Shown in pieces: positions 1 to 8,957 of a DNA stretch of 64,000 nucleotides (within the stretch, counting starts at the first letter, position 1; every line of letters begins with the position of its first letter). Location of the stretch: NCBI RefSeq assembly GCF_034931125.1, contig NZ_JAYGHM010000002.1:62001-126000 (forward strand). The letters run 5' to 3'. The position numbers were made by a program, and so were the translations under genes. The notes beneath the pieces are model-generated. The model worked only from the letters and a program-made list of their open reading frames with translations, ran no database searches and was not told the DNA's origin. This DNA is from Rivularia sp034931125 (GTDB taxonomy: Bacteria; Cyanobacteriota; Cyanobacteriia; Cyanobacteriales; Nostocaceae).

Positions 1-528
1 GCTCGTACTCAAAATCTTGTTCGTAAATATGTGCCGAGTATGGTTGCTGATAAAAACTCATTGCTTGTAGATACTGTTCTCAACTACTTAACCGAAGACG
101 CGAGACAAGTGTTGACTGGGGCTGAAAGTCATATATTTAATGACTTCTTTGAAAAGAATCGACGTTGGAAGAAAATGCTGACAGATAAGTTCCAAGAATA
201 TGTCATGGATAAAGATGGGGTCACGTTGTCGCGCGATCCTCGCATCACATATAGTGCAGGAACAGGTTTCACAGTTTTTGTTCTTAGCGGACTTCTTAGT
301 AAAACGGTTTTAAGCTTAGAGCCTTTAACTCTGCCGCTGGCGCTACTATGTGGTGTAGGGACTTCTGCCCTGACTTACAAACAAACTACACCTTTGGCTA
401 TTGACAAAACTGAGGAAGATGTAGCCGAATATCTCAAACAAGCACGAAATCGAACTATTCAGGCAATGCAGGAATTAATTAAGATGTACGAAGACGAACT
501 AGCAATATTCCTGCGAACACACAGATAA
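1..528 (+). CDS. hypothetical membrane-associated protein, 5' truncated
   Basis: The reading frame is open to the first base of the window, so the true start lies upstream and only the C-terminal part (about 175 residues) is present. The first internal ATG is at 40, the GTG at 31 is another possible start, but neither is preceded by a convincing ribosome binding site. The visible protein has a charged N-terminal half, then a hydrophobic stretch (from about residue 75 of the GTG-started frame, rich in Leu, Val and Gly) that looks like one or two membrane segments, and ends in a charged helical region. I do not recognise the family and assign no function. A MITE-like element lies about 45 bases past the stop codon. 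Confidence 0.6.
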   Translation, partial: ARTQNLVRKYVPSMVADKNSLLVDTVLNYLTEDARQVLTGAESHIFNDFFEKNRRWKKMLTDKFQEYVMDKDGVTLSRDPRITYSAGTGFTVFVLSGLLSKTVLSLEPLTLPLALLCGVGTSALTYKQTTPLAIDKTEEDVAEYLKQARNRTIQAMQELIKMYEDELAIFLRTHR

Positions 529-1045
529 ATTTGCTCAATCTAATTCAGCTAGGGCTTTGGCTAAAGTAGAGTATAGGACTTACGCATTGACAAAAAAATC
601 ATGCGGAGGTGTATAGGTTCCCAGGCTTTGATCTTGATTTTTCTGTTCCGCACCATGCGATCGCAACTAGCAAAAAGTGGTTTATAAAAGTCTGAAACGA
701 CCTATTTACGTTAATCCATAAGATGAGTCATTTGTACAGTGCGTAAGTCCTAGAGTATTAGACATCTCCGAAAATTTCCTCGCTTAATACTTTTAATTTC
801 CATTATTTTAGCTATTAAAATTTTAATGGTCATAAATTAATTTAAATTATTATTCCTATGACAATGATTAATTAAAGGGAACGATAAAGATTATACGAAT
901 CTATGAACATCGCAGAAGCTACTGGTTTAACGAATACTCAGAGAAAAACCTTAGTTTCTTTAGGTGCTGTTAATTTTCAAAGAAGGGAGTAGAGAATAGG
1001 TAATTGGAGTGCGAGCATCTTGCTCGCTAGTCACTAATATTTTTC
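529..1045. other. gene-free stretch containing a MITE-like element
   Basis: Between the truncated gene and the DUF3082 gene I see no convincing coding sequence. The stretch holds the inverted-repeat element at 574-752, a HIP1 octamer inside that element, and AT-rich sequence from about 780 to 900. Confidence 0.6.
574..752. mobile_element. MITE-like element, 179 bp, with terminal inverted repeats and 5-bp target duplication
   Basis: The left end reads TAGGACTTACGCATTGACA and the right end is its near-exact reverse complement (13 perfect terminal bases, then further matches with interruptions). The direct repeat GAGTA flanks it at 569-573 and 753-757, as expected of a target-site duplication. 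No ORF is long enough to encode a transposase, so this is a non-autonomous element, probably moved by a related full-length insertion sequence elsewhere. It contains a HIP1 site. The repeats and duplication are seen directly; the mobilisation mechanism is inferred. Confidence 0.75.
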
Positions 1046-1375
1046 CTAAACTTCCTGCTTATCCTTCGTCGTCAACTGCTTAATCACCAACTGAACAGCT
1101 AAAGCTAACAACCCAACTCCAACTATTCCAAATATTCCCGTACCTAAAGCAACTACCCCTACAACCAAAGTTCTCACTGCTGAAGAAATACTCACTACCA
1201 TCGGATTATCGGAAGTAACTGGTTTATTTGCAAAAGTCGTCGCGATCGAAATCATTAATTTGTACATCGCAAATCCCAATCCTCCACACATGGTTGCTCC
1301 GATGATGCAACGTAGTGGAGTCGGTTGATTTTCTTCTTGATTCTCGGTTGTTTCGGTGATTTTTTCTTCAGTCAT
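1046..1375 (-). CDS. DUF3082 family membrane protein
   Basis: A small conserved cyanobacterial membrane protein of unknown function. From the ATG at 1375 it has about 109 residues: an acidic, Glu- and Thr-rich N-terminus (MTEEKITETT), then two hydrophobic segments (residues about 23-45 and 65-97), and a short charged tail. The frame extends to an ATG at 1426, but those extra 17 residues do not resemble the family and would reach into the palindromic repeat beyond, so I prefer 1375. It lies just downstream of ispE on the same strand, an arrangement I recall from other cyanobacteria. Confidence 0.75.
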   Translation of the reverse strand: MTEEKITETTENQEENQPTPLRCIIGATMCGGLGFAMYKLMISIATTFANKPVTSDNPMVVSISSAVRTLVVGVVALGTGIFGIVGVGLLALAVQLVIKQLTTKDKQEV

Positions 1376-1424
1376 GATTTTTGTAATATCTTTGTGGTGA
1401 AATTCGCTTCTACCTAAGAACTTC

Positions 1425-1465
1425 ACCCCTCTTTTTAATAAGGAGAGGGAAGGGGGTGAGGTTTT
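1425..1465. repeat. dispersed palindromic repeat (CCCTCT...AGAGGG family), diverged copy
   Basis: CCCTC and GAGGG arms surround an AT-rich centre and are followed by GGGGGTGAGGTTTTTTT. It is a diverged relative of the hairpins at 26124-26148, 41373-41395 and 50899-50921. It lies between ispE and the DUF3082 gene. Confidence 0.6.
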
Positions 1466-1466
1466 T

Positions 1467-2411
1467 TTATGATGCTACTTGAATCCCATTCGTTATCAAC
1501 CGGGTGACGAATAATTCTAAATCTGGATCGGGAATCTCTTTTCTCAAATTCAACTTTACTTGTTCTGCTTTCTCTTTAGATTCGCATAAAGCAAATACAC
1601 TTGGGCCACTACCCGACATCATTGTTCCTAAAATGTCGTATTTCGCAAAGCTTTCTTTCAACTGCAATACTTGGGGATACTCCGGTAATACTACCTTCTC
1701 TAAATCGTTATGCATTTTCTGCGCGATTTGTTTCACATCTTGACGCAAAATTGCTTGAACTATTTCTCCCGAATTTACCGCACTCGCACGGGCTGCTAAA
1801 CTTTCTTTATCCTTAATATAACTATCGCCAAACTCGGAGCGATAGGTATTATAAGCCCAAGCTGTGGAAACTTCTAAACTACGATACTTCGCCAATACTA
1901 TATATATATCTCCCAAATCCGATAAAGAAGAAAGTACCTCACCACGACGAGTTGCGATCGCAGTTCCCCCTCCGATACAAAATGGTACATCAGAACCAAT
2001 TTTCGCGGCTAGTTCTTCTAATTCTAATTTAGTTAATCCTAATTTCCACAATAAATTCATCCCTACCAACACTGCTGCTGCATCTGTTGAACCCCCTGCT
2101 AAACCTGCTGCTACGGGAATGCGTTTGTGAAGCGTTATATCTACACCCCCAAAAGTCGCAAAGCTATCGGGAAATTCTTGTGCCATTAAATCGGCAGCCC
2201 GGTAAGCTAAGTTACTTTTATCTACGGGAATCTGCTTATTGTCGCATCGCAACCGAATCGACTGTACACCGTTTGCTTCTAGGTCTATTTGGTCTGCAAG
2301 CTCAATACTTTGCAGTATCATTGCTAACTCATGATACCCATCAGCGCGATCGCCAATGATTTCCAAATATAAGTTAATTTTGGCTGGAGCAATTAAGGTG
2401 TAGCTACGCAT
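1467..2411 (-). CDS. ispE: 4-diphosphocytidyl-2-C-methyl-D-erythritol kinase
   Basis: IspE phosphorylates CDP-methylerythritol at the 2-hydroxyl in the MEP pathway to isoprenoids, which feeds carotenoid, phytol and quinone synthesis. The 314-residue protein is normal length for this GHMP kinase. The N-terminal substrate motif APAKINLYL has the conserved Lys at residue 11. The glycine-rich ATP loop PVAAGLAGGSTDAAA spans about residues 99-113 and includes Asp110. The C-terminal GHMP motif MMSGSGPSVFAL is present. The gene overlaps the end of rsmA by 8 bases, so the two are probably cotranscribed. Confidence 0.95.
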   Translation of the reverse strand: MRSYTLIAPAKINLYLEIIGDRADGYHELAMILQSIELADQIDLEANGVQSIRLRCDNKQIPVDKSNLAYRAADLMAQEFPDSFATFGGVDITLHKRIPVAAGLAGGSTDAAAVLVGMNLLWKLGLTKLELEELAAKIGSDVPFCIGGGTAIATRRGEVLSSLSDLGDIYIVLAKYRSLEVSTAWAYNTYRSEFGDSYIKDKESLAARASAVNSGEIVQAILRQDVKQIAQKMHNDLEKVVLPEYPQVLQLKESFAKYDILGTMMSGSGPSVFALCESKEKAEQVKLNLRKEIPDPDLELFVTRLITNGIQVAS

Positions 2412-3222
2412 CTTGATTTTCTAGTTCGTTGGCTAAGTTGACCCACTGCTTTACGCTCAATTCTTCGGCGCGAGCTTGGGGATTAACGCTTAACTTTTCC
2501 AATAATTGTGTCAGATTCTCGCGCTCTACTACCGATTGCAAATTATTTCGTAACATTTTGCGTTTTGCGCTAAATCCCACTTTGACTAAGGTTTCCAATC
2601 TACGGGGATTCTTCGCTAAAATTTCTCTCTCTCGTGGTATTAACCTGATGAGTGCAGAATCAACTTTTGGTGGGGGATAAAAAGCTATGGAAGGTACATT
2701 ACAAATCATCTCGCAATCTGCTAGATATTGTACCCTTACCGATAATGCTCCAAATGCTGTTCTTCCAGGTTTTGCAACAATTCTTTCGGCAACTTCTTTC
2801 TGTACTAATAATACTATTGAATCGTAAGGTTGGGGATTCGGATTGCCAATCTTTCCTAACAACTTTTCGATAATAGGGCCGGTAATATTGTAAGGAATAT
2901 TCGCTACTACTTTATTTTGATTTTGAAAGGTTGGAAAATCTTTAACTAAAGCTGGTAAATCTACATTTAAAAAGTCTTCATTCAACAATAAAAAATTTTC
3001 CTTCTCTCCCAACTTCTGAGCTAAGAACTTACATAAATCGTCGTCAATCTCCACAGCAACTAAAGATTTTACTTTTTCTAAAAGCTGATGAGTTAATATC
3101 CCTTTCCCAGGACCAATTTCTAATACTCTGTCCGAATTTTGTAAATCGGCAGCCTTGATAATACTATTCAAAGCCTTATCACTGCGTAACCAATGCTGAG
3201 CAAGGGACTTGCGCGGTCTCAT
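2404..3222 (-). CDS. rsmA: 16S rRNA (adenine1518/1519-N6)-dimethyltransferase
   Basis: RsmA (KsgA) dimethylates two adjacent adenines in helix 45 of 16S rRNA late in 30S subunit assembly. The 272-residue length fits. The SAM-binding motif LEIGPGKG is at residues 34-41, the acidic motif VEID near 57-60, and the catalytic N-I-P-Y motif at residues 108-111. The basic C-terminal domain has AKRKMLRNNL, characteristic of the family. The start MRPRKSLAQHWL matches the usual N-terminus. It is the first gene of the rsmA-ispE pair and no separate promoter is evident for ispE. Confidence 0.95.
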   Translation of the reverse strand: MRPRKSLAQHWLRSDKALNSIIKAADLQNSDRVLEIGPGKGILTHQLLEKVKSLVAVEIDDDLCKFLAQKLGEKENFLLLNEDFLNVDLPALVKDFPTFQNQNKVVANIPYNITGPIIEKLLGKIGNPNPQPYDSIVLLVQKEVAERIVAKPGRTAFGALSVRVQYLADCEMICNVPSIAFYPPPKVDSALIRLIPREREILAKNPRRLETLVKVGFSAKRKMLRNNLQSVVERENLTQLLEKLSVNPQARAEELSVKQWVNLANELENQDA

Positions 3223-3413
3223 TCTCCATATCTCCCTTCATTCATTATTTTTTAGATATCATTTCAAAGTCTATTCTTACTTTTACCTTACTTTTTATCG
3301 TTTGATATATAGTAATGCAGTACTAATAAGGTCAGGTTTTCATCTATCACTCGTCAGAGCAATAAGACTAATGTACTAACGGGTGAGATGAGAAAAAGTA
3401 TTTGAAATACAGC

Positions 3414-6400
3414 TTAATTGTTAGTTTGATTAACGGGAATTTCGATGATAAATTCAGTTCCTTCTCCTGGGATAGAAAACAATGATAAATTGCCACCATG
3501 TTTATTTACCACAATTTGATAGCTAATAGATAGACCTAAACCAGTACCTTTTCCAACTTCTTTTGTGGTGAAGAAAGGGTCAAATAGTTTAGATTGAATT
3601 TGGGGAGGAATTCCGGAACCGTTATCGGAAAGATGAATTGCGACTCGGTTATTTTCGAGGAGTTTGGTGTGAATTTGGATTTGAGGGGTAGAAAGAGATT
3701 TTTGCGATTCTAAAGCATCGATCGCATTAGCAAGAATATTCATCAGCACCTGATTTAGCTGACTGGGGAAACAATCAATCGGGGGAAGAGGAGCATAATT
3801 TTTAACGATTTCGATTTCGGGGAAGTTGGGTTTTGCTTTAAGACGATTTTGGAGAATCATCAAGGTAGAATCAATACCTTCATGGATATCTACGGGTTTA
3901 AATTCAGCTTCATCGAGACGGGAAAAGTTGCGTAAGGATAAAACAATTTCTCGGATGCGTTGGGTACCTTGTTTCATGGAATTCAAGATTTTGATAAAGT
4001 CTTCTTTGAGGAATTCTAATTCAACGGTTTCGATTTCCTCTTGGATATCTTCAGGGGGATTGGGGTAATGCTGTTGGTAAAGTTCGAGTAATCCAAGTAA
4101 ATCTTGAGCGTATTGAGTTGCGGGAGTTATATTTCCGTGGATAAAATTTACGGGATTATTGATTTCGTGAGCAACACCGGCTACCATTTGACCTAAAGAA
4201 GACATTTTTTCACTTTGAATAAGTTGAGCTTGAGTAGTTTTGAGTTCGTGTAGGGTATTTTGTAATTCGATTTCAGCTAATTTACGTTCGGTGATATCTG
4301 TAGCAACACCAAGAAATTGCGTTACTTTACCATCTTGGTTACGAGTGAAGACGGTATCTCGACTGTAAAACCAGCAATACTCACCATCAGCTTTTCTAAC
4401 CCGATATTCCGACTCATTAATTTCACCATCTTCAGAAACAGCAATTTTTTGGAAACCAGATGCTACTTTTTCTAAATCTTCTGGATGAAGAGTATTAGCA
4501 AGAAGGTTGTTTCCCATCTCTTGGATTTCTTGACGAGAATAACCGAGAATTGCAGCTAATTCGTGATTCGTGTAAATATTTTGCTGTTTTTCTAAATCAT
4601 AAATATAGATAGTGCTGGGGGAAGAGTCGGTAATTCGTTGAATAAAATGCTGTTTCGCTTGGATTTCCGCTTCAGCTCGTTTATGTTCTGTGATATCGCG
4701 GACGTTCGCTAAGATGATATCTTGAGAATTTAGGGTAACTTTATGTAAAAAGATTTCCACATCAAAGGTATAGTTATCGTGGGGTCGTTTAGCTTTCCAC
4801 TCGAATAAATGGCGATAAGCGGAGCTTGATGCCTTCGGCATTACGCCATTTGTAACCTTTTCCCAAATTAATGGTAATTCCTCGACGGGGTTATCGGGAC
4901 TAGAAAAATCAGCCGCGATCGACATTTGGGTAACTTCGTCACGATTTACTCCAAACATTAGGAGCATTTGTTCGTTGACATCTATAATATTTCCATCAAG
5001 GTCGTGAATAATTATCGCATCGCAAACGCTATCTAATAAAGTTCGGAGATTTTGTTCCGAGGAGCGAATAACTTCTTCTGCTTGTTTTCGTTCGGTAATT
5101 TCAAAAGTCGTTCCTACCAAGCGGTAAATTCTACCATTAACATCTTTGAGAGGATTTAAAGTTGTTAACCACCAGCTTGGGGTTTCATCAAAATTAAAAC
5201 ACTCTTCGTAAACTATAGTTTCAGATAATTCCACACACTCGATAAACTTTTGCTGTACTTGTTCTCCTAAAACTTCACCAAACACTTCAGATGGTTTTTT
5301 ACCCATTAATTGCTCGCTGCTAATACCAATAGCACGTTCGCAAGCAGGATTACAACCAGCGAAACGAAGGACTTTATTTTCTAAAATATCAACAACAAAG
5401 ATAGCGTGTTCCGAACCATCGTAAACGTTACGTAAAAACTGTTCTTGTTCCTGGAATTGAGCTTCTGCTAATTTACGCTGGGTAATATCAATTATGCAAC
5501 CGTCCGAGAAAATCGCACCATCAGGTTGTTGTTCTAATCGAGAGAATCCTTGCAACCATTTTTCCTTCCCCGAAGGAGTAATTATGCGCCATTCGTATTC
5601 CCAATTTTTTAAAGTTGGGATAGAATCAGCCATCGATTGATTGAAACCAACAATATCCGAAGGATGGATCATACTCGTAAGAATATCTGGGTTTCGACGA
5701 ATTTGTTCGGGTTCTAATTCAACAAGCTCGCGACAACCATCAGAAACATAAGATAAACGGACATCACCATGCGGGTGAAGTTGGTATTGATAGAGCATAC
5801 CCGGAACATTAGCAGCAAGACGGTTCAATCGCGTTTCAGTTTCAACTGCTAATAAAGTTCTTTCCTCAACCCGACGTTCCAAATCTTTATTTAATTTCTT
5901 CAGTTCATATTCGGTTTCATGTGTTGCGATCGCACCACCCAAATTCATTGCAAAAGCTTGTAAAATCGACTTTTGTGCGTCCGACCATTGACGTAAAGTT
6001 GTATAATCTTCAAAGCCGATAAAACCCCACCATTTACCTTTTACTTGAATGGGGACAACAAATATCGAAGGACTTCCCTGGACTTGAGAATCATCTTCAA
6101 CAGTAATAATAGATTTACCTTGAGAAAGCTGTTCGTACCACAAGGGTGAAAAGTCGTTATAAGAAAGCTTTTGTAACAGAGGAAAATCTTGTTCCGAATT
6201 CACCCCATCTTTCACCCATTCCCAACGCTGACTCAAAAATAATTCCTTCATTACCTTCGGGGAATGATTTTCAAAAATATATATTCTATCCACAGCAGTA
6301 GCTTTACCCAACTCAGCTAAAGCAGTATTAATAGACATATCGTAATTTGCGATCGTCAACAAGCAACTGGTAGCATTCTTCATCCCATCAAGCAAAGCTT

Positions 6401-6905
6401 CCATCGCTAAAACACGCTGACTAATATCAATTACACAACCATCCCAAACAACATCACCTCCCGGTTGAACTACAGGTTGAGAAACCCCATACAGCCACTT
6501 TTGTTTACCAGAAGGAGTAATAATTCGCCATTCCGACTCCCATTTTTGCAAACTTTGAGCCGATATCTTAATAGTTTCCTGAAACCGGAGAAAATCATCA
6601 TCGTGAATCATCTCAAACAGCAACTGAGGATTTTGCTTCACCTCCGAGGGTTCCAACTCATAGAATTCCCAACATCTAGAAGAAACGTAAGGGAAAGACA
6701 TCGTACCATCCTTCTTCAGTTGGAACTTGTAAATCATCCCCGGAACATTATCAGCAGCATATTGAAACTCAACCTCCTGCTGACATAACTTCTCCTCCAA
6801 ATCGGAAACCCTTTCCCGAAGCTTCACCAACTCCACGAACAAAGACTCATAAATACCTTTATCAATAGTAATGAGATTGTTTCCCATAGTCTCATCAACC
6901 GTCAC
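3414..6905 (-). CDS. multi-PAS/GAF sensor histidine kinase
   Basis: A large soluble sensor kinase (1163 residues) with no membrane segment. Domains in order: PAS (about 48-165), GAF (about 170-330), a coiled linker, PAS (about 365-480), PAS (about 490-610), PAS (about 615-745), PAS (about 750-870), HisKA with the H-box VAHEINNPVNF (about 905-915), and HATPase with N, G1 and G2 boxes (NAIDAL, DNGSGIP, GKGTGLGLS). It should autophosphorylate on the H-box His; the signal is unknown and no response regulator lies nearby. The linker and kinase core closely resemble the kinase at 29929-33072. The fourth PAS domain carries an in-frame palindromic repeat (4807-4851) adding about 11-15 residues. The frame has an ATG at the given start; the next ATG is six codons on. 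Confidence 0.93.
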   Translation of the reverse strand: MTVDETMGNNLITIDKGIYESLFVELVKLRERVSDLEEKLCQQEVEFQYAADNVPGMIYKFQLKKDGTMSFPYVSSRCWEFYELEPSEVKQNPQLLFEMIHDDDFLRFQETIKISAQSLQKWESEWRIITPSGKQKWLYGVSQPVVQPGGDVVWDGCVIDISQRVLAMEALLDGMKNATSCLLTIANYDMSINTALAELGKATAVDRIYIFENHSPKVMKELFLSQRWEWVKDGVNSEQDFPLLQKLSYNDFSPLWYEQLSQGKSIITVEDDSQVQGSPSIFVVPIQVKGKWWGFIGFEDYTTLRQWSDAQKSILQAFAMNLGGAIATHETEYELKKLNKDLERRVEERTLLAVETETRLNRLAANVPGMLYQYQLHPHGDVRLSYVSDGCRELVELEPEQIRRNPDILTSMIHPSDIVGFNQSMADSIPTLKNWEYEWRIITPSGKEKWLQGFSRLEQQPDGAIFSDGCIIDITQRKLAEAQFQEQEQFLRNVYDGSEHAIFVVDILENKVLRFAGCNPACERAIGISSEQLMGKKPSEVFGEVLGEQVQQKFIECVELSETIVYEECFNFDETPSWWLTTLNPLKDVNGRIYRLVGTTFEITERKQAEEVIRSSEQNLRTLLDSVCDAIIIHDLDGNIIDVNEQMLLMFGVNRDEVTQMSIAADFSSPDNPVEELPLIWEKVTNGVMPKASSSAYRHLFEWKAKRPHDNYTFDVEIFLHKVTLNSQDIILANVRDITEHKRAEAEIQAKQHFIQRITDSSPSTIYIYDLEKQQNIYTNHELAAILGYSRQEIQEMGNNLLANTLHPEDLEKVASGFQKIAVSEDGEINESEYRVRKADGEYCWFYSRDTVFTRNQDGKVTQFLGVATDITERKLAEIELQNTLHELKTTQAQLIQSEKMSSLGQMVAGVAHEINNPVNFIHGNITPATQYAQDLLGLLELYQQHYPNPPEDIQEEIETVELEFLKEDFIKILNSMKQGTQRIREIVLSLRNFSRLDEAEFKPVDIHEGIDSTLMILQNRLKAKPNFPEIEIVKNYAPLPPIDCFPSQLNQVLMNILANAIDALESQKSLSTPQIQIHTKLLENNRVAIHLSDNGSGIPPQIQSKLFDPFFTTKEVGKGTGLGLSISYQIVVNKHGGNLSLFSIPGEGTEFIIEIPVNQTNN
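4807..4851. repeat. palindromic repeat inserted in frame in a histidine kinase gene
   Basis: Outer arms AAATGGCG (4807-4814) and CGCCATTT (4844-4851) enclose an inner hairpin ATGCC-ttc-GGCAT (4829-4841). The unit is 45 bases, divisible by three. On the coding strand it reads as roughly NGVMPKASSSAYRH, interrupting what in related PAS domains runs directly from the W-E-K-V helix into LFEWKAKRP. The open frame is maintained. Confidence 0.6.
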
Positions 6906-7007
6906 AGCGGCTTATTTTATATAAAATTCATACTTATAGTTCCCAAAAAGCACCTCCTTTACAACATCTTCTCGATCTAAATTTTAGGGAGTAGGGAATA
7001 TTAAAAT

Positions 7008-7042
7008 AATTCGTAATTCGTAATTCGTAATTCGTAATTCGT
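7008..7042. repeat. heptamer tandem repeat, AATTCGT x5
   Basis: Five exact tandem copies of AATTCGT, followed by a degenerate unit. The same heptamer occurs in three copies at 62630-62650. Short tandemly repeated heptamers are characteristic of heterocystous cyanobacterial intergenic DNA. Confidence 0.9.
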
Positions 7043-7257
7043 AATTGAGTTTTGCAACGGGGATTTTACCCCGACGCAAAACGTGCTGCTTGTAGAAGCA
7101 GGGGACTTTAACCCCCAAAGTTGGTTAAAAAATATTTGTAAAATAGCTCTCACAACTCGATTTTAGGTTTCATAGTCTCAAATTTCTCTTATTTTGACCT
7201 CTTATTCCTTCTTTCCTCAGCGTTCTCCGCGTCTCTGCGGTTTATAAAAAAATGTCG

Positions 7258-7352
7258 CGTGTGTGATGCGATGAAAAAATCTGAACGTAGTAATGTCACA
7301 CACCACCCTCTTGACTTTGACAATATCGTAAGTCCTAATAGCATCACGCACC
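7258..7352. repeat. inverted-repeat unit, GGTGCGTGATGC family
   Basis: CGTGTGTGATGC (7258-7269) pairs with GCATCACGCACC (7341-7352), 10 of 12 positions. The same arm sequence recurs at 9944-10002 and a related one at 7412-7473. Confidence 0.6.
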
Positions 7353-7411
7353 ATTGTTATCTTAAGGAAATTAGAATAATTAAAATTATCTCTTTTTCCA
7401 TGAAGATAATT

Positions 7412-7473
7412 GGTGCGTTAGACGAATTAAAATTATTTATTTTCTTATAATATAGTCGTGCGTCTAACACACC
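7412..7473. repeat. inverted-repeat unit, GGTGCGTTAGACG arms
   Basis: GGTGCGTTAGACG (7412-7424) pairs with CGTCTAACACACC (7461-7473), 12 of 13 positions. It lies just past the 3' end of the recombinase gene and could act as its terminator as well as being a dispersed repeat. Confidence 0.6.
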
Positions 7474-7484
7474 CTACAAGAATT

Positions 7485-8957
7485 TTATCCCCCATTCAAC
7501 AACTCTCCCAAGCGATGCTTAATTAAAATCCCCTTCAAAGACTCATTTTCTGCCTTCAAACTTAAATTTTCTGCTTCCAACTCCTTAATCCTCTCCTTTA
7601 AAGCTTCCTTACTAGTTCCTTGTCGGTGAATAACCACCTCCTGATAAATTTGTAAATTAGTATCCTCACTCATCCATCGCTGGTAAGTCTTCGTATGCTC
7701 CTGTACCGTATGTCCCATATAATCAGCCATAGTCTTAATTGGTACCTGTAAACGATGTCCGCGAATTGCAAAAGCATGACGCAAATCGTAAGGCTTAAAA
7801 CCGATACCAATATTCCTAAACTTAATATGAATCAAAGCCGTTTTATTACTAAGACTTCCCCCAGCTTGCGGAAATTTAATATTCTTTAAATCAAATAATT
7901 CGATCCAGTGAGGATACAAAGGAGGAATTCCACAGCTTCTTTCTCCCGTCTTCGTTCCTTCAGTCAAACTGGGATTTAAATAAACTAGATGAAACTTATT
8001 ATTTGTATCAGTAAAAGCTTCTAAATCAATAGCAAACAATTCATGAGGTCTTAAACCATAAGTAGCCAACATACCATATAACCATTGCCACTGTTCCGGT
8101 TTAGTTACATCCTTACTAGCATGACTTGATAACGGCTCTCCAACAGTCGAAAAACCATTTACAACCTCCTCATCAGTAGGGATTTTACGTAGAGTAGGTT
8201 GCGGCAAAGGAGTTGCATAAGAATCAATAATCTTACTACCATTAAAGTCGCAAAACTGGCAAAACTTCTTTAATTGCCAAGCCAAATAAAACCGAGAATT
8301 ACTATTAGCTCTAGTATTCTTCAAAGCAGATTCCAAAGCATCCTCAGTTAAAAATTCATCTTGAGGTAACTTCTTTAAATGTCGTAAATAATGACTTTCC
8401 CAAGTTTTGATACCTTGCCTATTTTTCTCGTGAGTCTTCCAAAACTCCTCCCTATAATCATTAATTAATTCCCCAATTGTTTTTACAGCACTTTCCACAG
8501 ATATAGGTATCAACTTCTGCGCTTGTTTACCTAATAACTCCGCAGTCCATTGAAACTGCTTCGTCATCAACAGCAAATCCAAATTCCTAGCTTTTGCGAT
8601 CGCAGCTTTTAAACCTACATCATTAGCAGCAAAACCCAACGAAATGGTATACTGTCTATTAGAACTGTTATTCTTACCAATATCTCCAGGTTTACAGGGA
8701 AAAGTACCTTGTAAAGCAATAGTTTTACCATTAGTTAATTTCAATTTAACTTTTACAGCATCTAAACTTAAAGCCAAATTAGCTTGAGTCACGCTATATT
8801 TTATCCGTAGATACTCGCGCTCCAACTTGATAAACTCATCTTTCGCTGACTGTTTAGCCTTCCACAACTTCCATTTACAAGGTTCCCATTTATCAATTAA
8901 GATACCTTCCCATTCGGCTTGACGCAGATTGTAATTACTATATTGATTACTAGACAT
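7485..8957 (-). CDS. tyrosine recombinase, XisA/XisC-like
   Basis: A 490-residue site-specific recombinase with a long N-terminal region, an Arm/core-binding region (about 155-240) and a C-terminal catalytic domain. Putative catalytic residues are Arg303 (in GLRPHE), Lys336 (TKTGER), Arg393 (in YDLRHAFA), His416 (YMGHT) and nucleophile Tyr425 (HTKTYQRW). The position usually occupied by His in the H-x-x-R motif is Tyr390, a substitution I recall from the heterocyst excision recombinases XisA and XisC. A Glu/Lys/Leu-rich coiled coil (about 448-478) ends the protein. No interrupted gene or attachment site can be recognised here, so it may act on a remote element, be a leftover integrase, or have lost its element. 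Length and N-terminal features resemble XisA/XisC more than phage integrases. Confidence 0.85.
   Translation of the reverse strand: MSSNQYSNYNLRQAEWEGILIDKWEPCKWKLWKAKQSAKDEFIKLEREYLRIKYSVTQANLALSLDAVKVKLKLTNGKTIALQGTFPCKPGDIGKNNSSNRQYTISLGFAANDVGLKAAIAKARNLDLLLMTKQFQWTAELLGKQAQKLIPISVESAVKTIGELINDYREEFWKTHEKNRQGIKTWESHYLRHLKKLPQDEFLTEDALESALKNTRANSNSRFYLAWQLKKFCQFCDFNGSKIIDSYATPLPQPTLRKIPTDEEVVNGFSTVGEPLSSHASKDVTKPEQWQWLYGMLATYGLRPHELFAIDLEAFTDTNNKFHLVYLNPSLTEGTKTGERSCGIPPLYPHWIELFDLKNIKFPQAGGSLSNKTALIHIKFRNIGIGFKPYDLRHAFAIRGHRLQVPIKTMADYMGHTVQEHTKTYQRWMSEDTNLQIYQEVVIHRQGTSKEALKERIKELEAENLSLKAENESLKGILIKHRLGELLNGG

Larger units (their letters stand above)
6906..7484. other. gene-free stretch rich in repeats
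   Basis: No convincing gene between the histidine kinase and the recombinase. It contains five tandem AATTCGT heptamers (7008-7042), a Gly/Cys-poor low-complexity stretch, and two inverted-repeat units (7258-7352 and 7412-7473). A 63-codon frame inside it is treated as chance. Confidence 0.55.

Noticed and set aside
7259..7450. 63-codon frame in the repeat-rich gap before the recombinase
   Set aside because: It lies across the inverted repeats, has no ribosome binding site and no protein-like pattern.
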